The notes under the pieces were generated by a model. It made no database searches and had not been told where the DNA came from. It saw only the letters and a list, made by a program, of their open reading frames with translations. Position numbers and translations under genes: made by a program. Positions 58,601 through 64,000 of a DNA stretch of 64,000 nt are shown here, in pieces. Origin of the DNA: Littorina saxatilis (Eukaryota; Mollusca; Gastropoda; Littorinimorpha; Littorinidae); NCBI RefSeq assembly GCF_037325665.1, contig NC_090261.1:63420262-63484261 (forward strand), read 5' to 3'. Each line of letters begins with the position of its first letter. The stretch's first letter is position 1.

Positions 58601-59027
58601 TCGCTTCCTTTACAGGAGAGGAAATTCTTTTTTTTTCTGTTTGATTTTATTTTTTTAATTCGGTTAATATTAATAATAAAAACTTCGGCTAATAAATACA
58701 AAATTGCCCAGTCCCGATAAAAAAATATTGGTTAGAGTCTGCGGGTATTGTGCCTGCACATTGGTTTGTCCAGTGGTGAGACACATTCGTGTGCCTGTAT
58801 ACACTATCACTATGAGTATGATACAGTGGGATGGTTTATGTAACTCACGTCTGTTTTGTGCCAAGTATTAGCTTTGAATGTGCTATGTTTTTATTTTAAA
58901 ACTAGACATTTGATACACTTAGACACTTGACAAAAGGGGCAGTTGAGAACCACAAGAACAATGTACCGTGACATGCAGACGACGTCCTTGCCAGAGTCGC
59001 CGCAAGGCCATGCAGAACAGACGCCAT
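46572..59027 (-). CDS. MRPS5: Mitochondrial ribosomal protein S5 (uS5m), 11 coding exons
   Basis: MRPS5 is a small-subunit protein of the mitochondrial ribosome, at the mRNA-entry/decoding side by homology with bacterial S5. Exons (minus strand): 58967-59027, 57756-57887, 57267-57386, 54688-54915, 54234-54268, 53705-53795, 53346-53392, 53111-53168, 52030-52092, 48570-48709, 46572-46916. They sum to 1320 bp with every phase matching, giving 439 residues (human about 430). The start MASVLHGLAATLARTSSACH has the Arg/Ser/Ala-rich, acid-free composition of a mitochondrial presequence. The S5 N-terminal fold covers about residues 190-262 (VTNMTGNLGRKQRFSSFVV, then GLAGFALAKAPNA). The S5 C-terminal domain begins at GSGLTCHRAVKTICEVIG (about 279) and runs into ETHQELAD. 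DLNRGQIIG and SVGPPDPVGD are family hallmarks. The first-exon donor (CACG/GTACAT) is weak but phase-perfect. Confidence 0.95.
46920..47050. repeat. Direct duplication in MRPS5 intron 10
   Basis: GGTTAGAGCATGATGGG and TAATCACTATTTCTAGC (46934) recur at 46999 with few changes. It lies just upstream (gene sense) of the exon 11 acceptor. Confidence 0.75.
47080..48290. repeat. 52-bp minisatellite with 8-unit higher-order repeat, MRPS5 intron 10
   Basis: About 23 units contain TGTGGATAGAGAATGAG and AGCAGCATAAAGTAAAGCC. Variant blocks (CATGTACACTG, GCATGAAGTAAAACC) recur 416 bp apart (47311 and 47727), exactly eight units, so groups of units were themselves duplicated. Confidence 0.92.
48712..48970. 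repeat. ~55-bp tandem repeats near MRPS5 exon 10 acceptor
   Basis: Four to five units contain ACACACACCATTCTATAG and TTTGAATCTTGC, starting 8 nt from the acceptor but not including it. Confidence 0.8.
49193..50028 (+). mobile_element. CATTTAGTC-family DNA element in MRPS5 intron 9
   Basis: It starts AACAAGTCGCGTAAAGTG, contains AAAAGCCGGATATGACG and GATATCATACCCAGG, and ends ACGACCCTCGTCTCGATTCC and CTATGTTAAAACC. It is immediately followed by another copy of its own start (CAAGTCGCGTAAAGTG at 50029), a tandem arrangement. Confidence 0.85.
50029..51040 (+). mobile_element. Second CATTTAGTC element, its end expanded into a minisatellite
   Basis: It shares the first ~75 bp with 49193. After TAAGCACTGCAT it enters the 42-bp array (about 50140-51015), then ends CATTCAGTCAAAACTTGA like the family terminus. 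The array unit (ACACCACCACCCTCGTCT, GATTTCCAGTCTAACTG) aligns with the family's terminal segment CACCACACCCTCGTCTCG, ATTCCCCGTCTATG. Confidence 0.75.
50140..51015. repeat. 42-bp minisatellite, ~21 units, MRPS5 intron 9
   Basis: The unit is 14 codons long, which explains the long stop-free frames on both strands (over 300 codons). The repetitive Pro/Ser/Asp peptides have no gene context. Two main variants differ at GATTTCCAG/GATTCCCAG and CAGACACC/CAGCCACC. Confidence 0.93.
51205..52018. repeat. 29-bp minisatellite, ~28 units, next to MRPS5 exon 9 donor
   Basis: The unit contains CATAGCACAGACATCACC and ACTTCATCTCA. It ends about 12 nt before the exon 9 donor and does not include it. Between it and the 42-bp array, 51043-51190 holds an inverted pair (GATGTGCTGGAGAGTGACC and GGTCACTCTCCAGCAC). 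Confidence 0.92.
52540..52835 (-). repeat. 15-bp G-rich (gene strand) minisatellite, MRPS5 intron 8
   Basis: About 20 units of CCCCATCTACCCCTT. On the MRPS5 sense strand this gives GGGGAAGGGGTAGATGGGG tracts, suited to G-quadruplex formation in the pre-mRNA. Confidence 0.93.
52845..53035. repeat. Tandem repeat with CACCAACCAGCCGCAACAT
   Basis: Four copies of CACCAACCAGCCGCAACAT, TCCCTGCACTGT, three with an extra CTCAACAACACAC. It lies in MRPS5 intron 8. Confidence 0.85.
53393..53525. repeat. Tandem duplication near MRPS5 exon 7
   Basis: ACAATTCATCATCCAC, TCAACAGTCACC and CTACTTTACACCCATGTAAAC are duplicated (about 53400 and 53467), just outside the exon 7 acceptor. Confidence 0.75.
54880..55345 (-). 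repeat. ~95-bp repeats x5 spanning MRPS5 exon 4 acceptor
   Basis: The real boundary is TGTGTGACAG/GGAAAAACAACATG. Four to five upstream copies each hold the acceptor plus about 45 coding bases (GCATTAAGGCCTGGCCA on the plus strand, encoding WPGLNAP) and then AATGTTGACCACC. An upstream copy used as exon would meet AAC ATT AGG or CAT TAG; reading from GTG ATA AAA GGT GGT CAA CAT TAG gives a stop. Confidence 0.92.
55384..55650 (+). other. Unassigned 88-aa open frame in MRPS5 intron 3
   Basis: An open frame on the plus strand (opposite MRPS5) with mixed composition, containing RNNLLSCILRGSSHLDAKD and FYEAHRMLLAS. It is not repetitive and I recognise no family. It could be chance, an unknown exon, or a decayed mobile-element fragment. 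Confidence 0.2.
55750..57120. repeat. 61-bp minisatellite, ~21 units, MRPS5 intron 3
   Basis: The unit contains GTGTCGCCGGTTAAACACC, TGTCAGATGTGGAGAGC and AGGGTCCGGCTGCTG. Spacing is 61 bp (55816 to 55877). It is interrupted at 56041-56186 by a LINE tail. Confidence 0.93.
56041..56186 (-). mobile_element. 5'-truncated LINE 3' end inserted in the 61-bp array
   Basis: On the minus strand it reads CTCTTTTAGAGATTAATAAAG and TTATTGTATTGTATTG, a polyadenylation-like AATAAA followed by a TATTG pentamer tail, typical of non-LTR element 3' ends. Only about 120 bp of body remain; family not assigned. Confidence 0.7.
57376..57620 (-). repeat. ~42-52-bp repeats x5 spanning MRPS5 exon 3 acceptor
   Basis: The real boundary on the gene strand is GTGTTTTCAG/TGACAGCAGATG. 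Upstream units repeat GTGTTTTCAG/TGACAGCC followed by AGATTAATATTTTGGATC, so the acceptor plus 6-7 exon bases is copied four to five times. Confidence 0.88.
57978..58745. mobile_element. pogo/Tigger-type DNA transposon remnant
   Basis: The left end after TA reads CAGTAGAATCCGCTTAATAA and ACGGTTAATAAGGAC, the pogo/Tigger signature. The right end GGCTAATAAATAC, TTGGTTAGAGTCTG is roughly inverted; the exact right limit is uncertain. An open frame at 58326-58658 resembles the transposase C-terminus (ALQVLRMGLERRG, LKQLTMDKFFL, like Tigger's KQT.ITDFF). The catalytic and DNA-binding domains are absent, so it is an internally deleted copy. It lies in MRPS5 intron 1. Confidence 0.72.
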
Positions 59028-59242
59028 CTTGCTTAAACATACGAGGGAGTAACCTCCCCTCCGCAAGTGTTACCGTACGTTGGACGGGTTATGGATCGCA
59101 GCAGACGCATTTACACCGTTGATAAAACCCGCCGTTTGGTTATAATTACAATATGTAATTCTCACAGTTATATTAAGACGATGCCGCCTCACAAACAATT
59201 GGTTAATTTTATATACTGTATATTTCTCGGAGTGTCCATGGC

Positions 59243-59314
59243 TCCTCGGTAGTATAGTGGTCAGTATCCCCGCCTGTCACGCGGGAGACCGGGGTTCAAT
59301 TCCCCGCCGGGGAG
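59243..59314 (+). tRNA. tRNA-Asp (anticodon GTC)
   Basis: This is a 72-nt cloverleaf. The 7-bp acceptor stem pairs TCCTCGG with CCGGGGA (one T-G pair) and leaves discriminator G. The D arm is TAGTATAGTGGTCAGTA, the anticodon loop is CTGTCAC with GTC, and the T arm GGGGTTCAATTCCCC contains a canonical B box. A T-rich tract with several runs of four or more T follows at 59320-59337 and would terminate RNA polymerase III. The sequence is nearly identical to vertebrate tRNA-Asp genes, so it appears functional rather than a SINE head. It lies 216 bp upstream of the MRPS5 start on the opposite strand. Confidence 0.96.
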
Positions 59315-59329
59315 GGCTTCTTTTTATTT

Positions 59330-59720
59330 TTTTTAATGTTTCCCGTCAATTTTGTTATGCTGTCTTTGTCATGCTTTTCCTGAAAAGAAATGTTTTCAGT
59401 GCTGTGATAACTTGTCAAATTACATCAGAGCAGCAATACATCGTATACACAGTTGTAGACTTATTTTCATACTCGCTACAGAGCTGACAATTAAGAACAA
59501 AATAATACTTTCCTCAAACTTAGGTCTATTGCTTGTTGATACAAATGCTTATGTGTTTGGTCTGTCTTTAATTATCCCTGACTAAAATGCATGATTACAG
59601 GCAAGTTAGATTTGTTAAATTTACATGTATTCATTTAAATGGACAATAAAGTGATTATTATTTATCATTTGAGTGGGTCTGCTTGTTGTTTAAGTGGATG
59701 CACTTGTGAATTTTTTGTTC
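59330..59720. other. Intergenic spacer right of the tRNA
   Basis: AT-rich, no gene recognised. AATAAAGTG on the plus strand near 59645. Confidence 0.4.
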
Positions 59721-59725
59721 AGTTA

Positions 59726-60874
59726 TGCGGGAGTCACACATACACGACGCACGGTCCGCGCATTGAAAATGAATGAAACATGGAAAATAAGATCAGTGCA
59801 TCGTCACGGTTGTGCGCCCAACTTTCAAGTTGTCGAGGCCTTTGGTCACACATACGCGACACACGGCCCGCGGATTGAACATTAATTACACATGGAAAAC
59901 AAGAGGCGAAGCCTTCAAGGCTCACGTAAGAAATCGACAAACAGTAACACAAACTCAATCACTCCGTCACACATACACACACACACACAGTAAGCATTGG
60001 TGACACTGTGCAAGAAAGAGAGACACTAGATCTAGATCTGTCTCAGTCTGCATGTAGCCTACTTACAGACACGACTGCCAAATAGTCTCGGCCCGCTCAA
60101 AATAACAATGACCGAGACATTCCTTCGCGTGACGTCTAACCCTCTTACGCCATAATGTGACGTCTTCAAATGACGAAATGTTAAAGTTTCTACCACAGAC
60201 ATACACACGCACGCACGCACATACGCACATACGCACGCACGCACAGACAGACAAAGTTACGATCGCATAGGCTACACTTCGTGAGCCAATAAGACCAGTG
60301 TGTTGTTGTGCGCCCAAGTTTTGTCGCTGTTTGGTACAGTGCAACCCCTGTGTAAAGACCCCTGGGACAGTGCAACCCCTGTGTAAAGACCCCTCAATTT
60401 AACACTTCCTCCCTTTTAACACCTTGGTTTTTAAGATTTTCTGTTCAAATCCTCTGTATATTTACTCCCATTTTAAGAATCTCTCCTTTTTAAGACCCGA
60501 TTTTTTTCAAATTTTGTTAGATTGTAAAAGGGGGGGGGGGGGGTCCACTGTAGAAGCTAGCGAGTTGACAACGAATACACAGCGTGTGCTCCGCGTGTGT
60601 CTCGCGTTGGTCTAGCGCGCTCTGCGTGTGTCTAGCGTTGGTCTAGCGCGCTCTGCGTGTGTCTGGCATGTCCAGAACATACATGCGTCGAGCTCCGCAC
60701 ATTTTTGTACATGCTCAAAAATCCCAACACACACAGCGAATGACAACAAATGCATAGTGTTGGTCCAGCGCGCTCGACGAACGAGTAACGAACATTGACG
60801 CACACCCAGTGAACGACAACGCACTGGCCAAAATTGCGATTTTTTCTGTGCGTCGTGTATGTGTGACTCCCGCA
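59726..60874. mobile_element. TTA-flanked TIR element (Harbinger-like)
   Basis: The ends TGCGGGAGTCACACATACAC and GTGTATGTGTGACTCCCGCA are perfect inverted repeats, flanked by TTA (59723-59725 and 60875-60877). The interior has CGCGACACACGGCCCGCGG, CA-rich tracts and GTCTAGCGCGCTCTGCGTG repeats. No transposase frame recognised. A second element is nested at 60338-60560. Confidence 0.82.
60338..60560. mobile_element. Small MITE-like repeat nested in 59726-60874
   Basis: It begins ACAGTGCAACCCCTGTG, AAAGACCCC (a 27-bp segment is tandemly doubled) and ends GGGGGGTCCACTGTAG, so ends ACAGTG/CACTGT are inverted. The TTTTAAGA body repeats. G run at 60531-60543. Confidence 0.6.
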
Positions 60875-61119
60875 TTAACCTCGTTTTGTTTTTGGACGGA
60901 GTGGGGGTGAATGGTGCTATACTGAATGGAAGAGTGTGACATGAAGTTCTTGTACATCATTGTAAAGAGTGTGAATGACGTTTTAGTTTAGATGTCAAGC
61001 GCTTAGAGCAAGCCTTTTTAACGAAAGTTTTTGATTTAGCGCTATATAAATGTTCTTATTATTATTATTATTATTATTCTCAAATTATTGATGAACAGAC
61101 GTCTTCCTGTTTCACGTAT

Positions 61120-61240
61120 TTGTGTATATATGTGTGTGTGCATGTGGTGTGTGTATGTGTGTGGTATGTGTAAGTTTGTTTGTTTGTTTGCTTAACGCCC
61201 AGCCGACCACGAAGGGCCATATCAGGGCGGTACTGCTTCG
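61120..61240 (+). mobile_element. SINE-like fragment, TTAACGCCCAGCCGACC type
   Basis: GTTTGCTTAACGCCCAGCC and GACCACGAAGGGCCATATC match 34813-34862 in inverse orientation. It is preceded by GT-rich microsatellite. Upstream at 60990-61070 is a tail-like AAGCGCTTAGAGCAAGCC, TAGCGCTATATAAATG (ATT)n. Confidence 0.6.
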
Positions 61241-61844
61241 ACATATAACGTGCGCCGTGTGTGTGGTGTGTGTGATGTGTGTGCAGTCTGATATTTACAG
61301 ACATTGCGATGATAAGAACAGTATCAGAAGTAGGGAATACCAATTTACAAATGATTGTATTGAAGACTGTGATGTTGGTCATTGCATATGTAGCCACTGG
61401 CTGCCAGCTCTTGCACCCCCACTCCGTCACACACACACAGACAGAGAAACACACTCACACACACACACACACACTCATGTGACAGAAACAAATACATGTA
61501 ACAAGAACGTATTTTCAGGCTTCCTTTTACTTTTTATTTCCTTTTTTTTCATATATACTTTGTGTGAAATACACTCTAGCAGGGGGAGGTAGCGGTACAG
61601 GCAGTAGCACTGGAGACACTGAAAGGAATCTCTCTACACTGACAGGGAGAAACACAGCATGTGTCACAACACCTTGTGTTCCTGTGCCTACCTTTCTACC
61701 ACCCGCTTTTAGTCCTGAAAGATCAATTTGTACAAAAATAAATGCTGGTTTTCTTATAGCATTGCCAAAGTAGCTGTCTCTATGAAAAGTGGACTACATA
61801 CATGATTTGTGAAGGTTGTTGTTGTTGTGAGTGCACACCAGTCT

Positions 61845-62205
61845 GTCAACAGCAAAGTGCTGTATAACGTCTGTCAACAGCAAAGTGCTGTACAACGTCT
61901 GTCAACAGCAAAGTGCTGTACAACGTCTGTCAACAGCAAAGTGCTGTACAACGTCTGTCAACAGCAAAGTGCTGTACAACGTCTGTCAACAGCAAAATGC
62001 TGTACAACGTCTGTCAACAGCAAAGTGCTGTACAACGTCTGTCAACAGCAAAGTGCTGTACAACGTCTGTCAACAGCAAAGTGCTGTACAACGTCTGTCA
62101 ACAGCAAAGTGCTGTACAACGTCTGTCAACAGCAAAGTGCTGTACAACGTCTGTCAACAGCAAAGTGCTGTACAACGTCTGTCAACAGCAAAGTGCTGTA
62201 CAACG
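61845..62205. repeat. 27-bp minisatellite, ~13 units
   Basis: The unit is GTCTGTCAACAGCAAAG, TGCTGTACAAC. It is a multiple of three, so all plus frames stay open; no gene context. Very homogeneous (one GTATAAC and one AAAATGC variant), so recently expanded. Confidence 0.95.
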
Positions 62206-62209
62206 TCTT

Positions 62210-64000
62210 GATGGTCAACTGTCACACACATTGACAATTCTGTCAAAAGATGGCAAATGACAAATAAATATTTCTCTGAACTCTTGTAATCCGGTATCTG
62301 ACACAGTTACATGAAATCGTGACACACTTACGAGAAGTAATCATGACAAAGTTGATGTCAAGCCCTTGAATATCATGCAAAGTCTCAAGTTAAAAGACTT
62401 TTCCACCGACCCTCCTAGCTAATGAAGAACACCCTCACCTGCACAAGATGTCTAAAATCTATTGTGAGCAGTACATAAAGAAGAGATATGTATCACAGTA
62501 TGTACAAGACTAAAAAAAAAAGGTCACTTTTTTTGAAAAATCTTTCTCTTTAACATTTGTGAAACTGCAAATAAAACATGACAATAAATTATATTAGGCA
62601 AATTTCGGTTTGGATTGAAATCCTTGTTGAGGCAGACGGTGTACGCGTTCTCTGCCTGCGTTGCTGCCCAGTAGATGATGCATGCGACACTCGGCGTGTC
62701 CTGTGTATTCCCGCCTGTATTCCCTCCCCAGTAAGGCCCTTCGAGGCAAGCTTGGCTATGGCTCCAGATTCAAAGCTAACTACAACATTGGTTTTCATCA
62801 TATAATTATAGCTTACAATGTAAACTTCCACAAAAACAGAACTTTTCGTTTCAAAAAGAAACATATTCAGGAGAATCTTGCATTAATTTTTAAAAGTAAC
62901 AAGAAACATGTTCAGGAGAATCTTGCATTAATTTTAAAAAGTAACATTTTGATCTTTCGCCGATTAAGGAAAAAATGCCCTAAAACAGCTGGCTGAAGGG
63001 CTCACGCATGGAACACACAGGACACACCGTGTCAAATTGAGAGAGACACACCGTGTCATATTGAGAGAGACACACCGTGTCATATTGAGAGTGACACACC
63101 ATGTCAAATTGAGAGTGACACACCCGTGTCAAATTGAGTGACACACTGTGTCAAGATAAGAGTGACGTAAAAAGCACAATCAGTATCAGTACACTGACAA
63201 GAATAAAGTCAAACATAGCAGGTAAAAAGGAAACAGTTAATCATGATATAAATAGTCCAGCAAATCAAACTTGAACAAGTCCAAACCAAGACAGTATAAA
63301 TTAGGCACAGCCACAATAGTGCATGACCAAAGGAACCAGCTGTAAAACCCACAAGTCACACAGCTGAGGCGTGTGTTTGAGCCAAACACAGGTAGCACTG
63401 TACCCAAACGTACAGTGCAGTGCGCATACACCCCAAACACTGGTACAGCTGTACTGAAGACAAAGGAGGACATTGCGAGTGAAGGAAATAAGATAGGCTG
63501 TGAGATCGCATGCAATTTGTTTCATTTTGTACGGTGTTCAAACAACTGAACAGGGTAATCAACAACACATCTCAATTAAATGTTTACCGTTATGCATGTT
63601 AGAAAATGAAATGCCCCATTCCTCAACTAGGCACAAAGGAACAACACAACAGTTTTCAGTTGAATTGGTTTTTGTTGTCTGCATTCAGCAAACCACTACA
63701 TTGTATAAAACACCTGAGATTGTAGAACTTGCGTAGATATCTCAAAGGTAAGATTGTAAGACCAACAGTTTCTGTCGCTAATGTTTGATTCTATAAATAG
63801 CATGCTGCCTATCAAGCCGGTTGAGCCAGGTAGAGGGGAGATAACTACACAGCCGATTAAAATACACACTTAGCAAAAACTAATGCATACATCTTCGTCC
63901 ACTTATAAAGGTATCTTTTTTGAAATTTAATTATGTTAAAATTTGCTTCTCTCATAAATTTAACACGGAATCAAGTCCACATTTCTATGCTACTGACTAA
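62210..64000. other. Right-hand flank, no gene recognised
   Basis: A tandem GACACACCGTGTCAAATTG repeat at 63018-63150 and a 38-bp direct repeat (AACATATTCAGGAGAATC / AACATGTTCAGGAGAATC, TTGCATTAATTTT) at 62860-62940. A minus-strand frame at 62589-62864 contains SFESGAIAKLASKGLTGEG, which I cannot place. No complete gene is supported. Confidence 0.35.

Noticed and set aside
61809-62260. Three overlapping frames of 115-141 codons
   Set aside because: The 27-bp unit is a multiple of three, so all plus frames are open; no gene signals.
1-64000. Virus-derived, LTR or Polinton fossils
   Set aside because: No long terminal direct repeats, polymerase, protease, capsid or envelope-like frames were seen; the mobile DNA here is TIR elements, SINEs and a LINE tail.

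Overview
The window reads as nuclear DNA of an animal, most likely a gastropod mollusc. That placement is an inference. It rests on small exons split by introns crowded with minisatellites, several tRNA-derived SINE types, MITEs of at least seven terminal-repeat types, and proteins that match metazoan families clearly while differing from vertebrate ones at many positions. I saw no bacterial gene organisation, no CRISPR array, and no reverse transcriptase, capsid or envelope coding region.

Three complete protein genes can be assembled exon by exon, with every splice phase agreeing. (1) XPO1/CRM1, the leucine-rich nuclear export receptor, is on the minus strand at 6875-29825: 22 coding exons, 3210 bp, 1069 residues. 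(2) A ZNF410-type five-finger C2H2 transcription factor is on the plus strand at 34113-42386: 8 coding exons, 1812 bp, 603 residues. (3) MRPS5 (uS5m), a small-subunit mitochondrial ribosomal protein, is on the minus strand at 46572-59027: 11 coding exons, 1320 bp, 439 residues. A tRNA-Asp(GTC) gene lies at 59243-59314, just upstream of MRPS5. XPO1 and the zinc-finger gene are divergent and may share a promoter near 31.1-31.35 kb. The zinc-finger gene and MRPS5 converge around 43.7-46.5 kb. The three genes serve separate processes (nuclear export, transcription, mitochondrial translation), and I see no functional operon-like link.

Layout: 1-3.4 kb holds repeats (TIR element, SINE, a CATTTAGTC-type DNA element). 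3.4-6.9 kb is probable XPO1 3' UTR rich in CA-type repeats. 6.9-29.9 kb is XPO1. 30-34 kb is the intergenic/promoter and first-intron region with MITEs and a G-run. 34.1-42.4 kb is the zinc-finger gene, followed by a tandem array that starts on its stop codon. 44-46.5 kb is intergenic. 46.6-59.0 kb is MRPS5. 59-64 kb holds the tRNA, a TTA-flanked DNA element and unassigned sequence.

The most striking observation is a pattern. At least 17 tandem duplications or minisatellites in these three genes do not merely sit in introns: their repeat unit spans a gene boundary. Thirteen span a 3' splice site, two a 5' splice site and two a stop codon. The unit therefore carries the splice signal plus the first or last few to about 45 bases of exon, in 2 to more than 30 copies. 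One copy upstream of zinc-finger exon 2 is a complete in-frame 54-bp duplicate exon with its own acceptor and donor. Other notable structures are an XPO1 intron with nested transposon insertions, a minisatellite grown out of a DNA-transposon end, and a dispersed repeat loaded with nuclear-receptor half sites.
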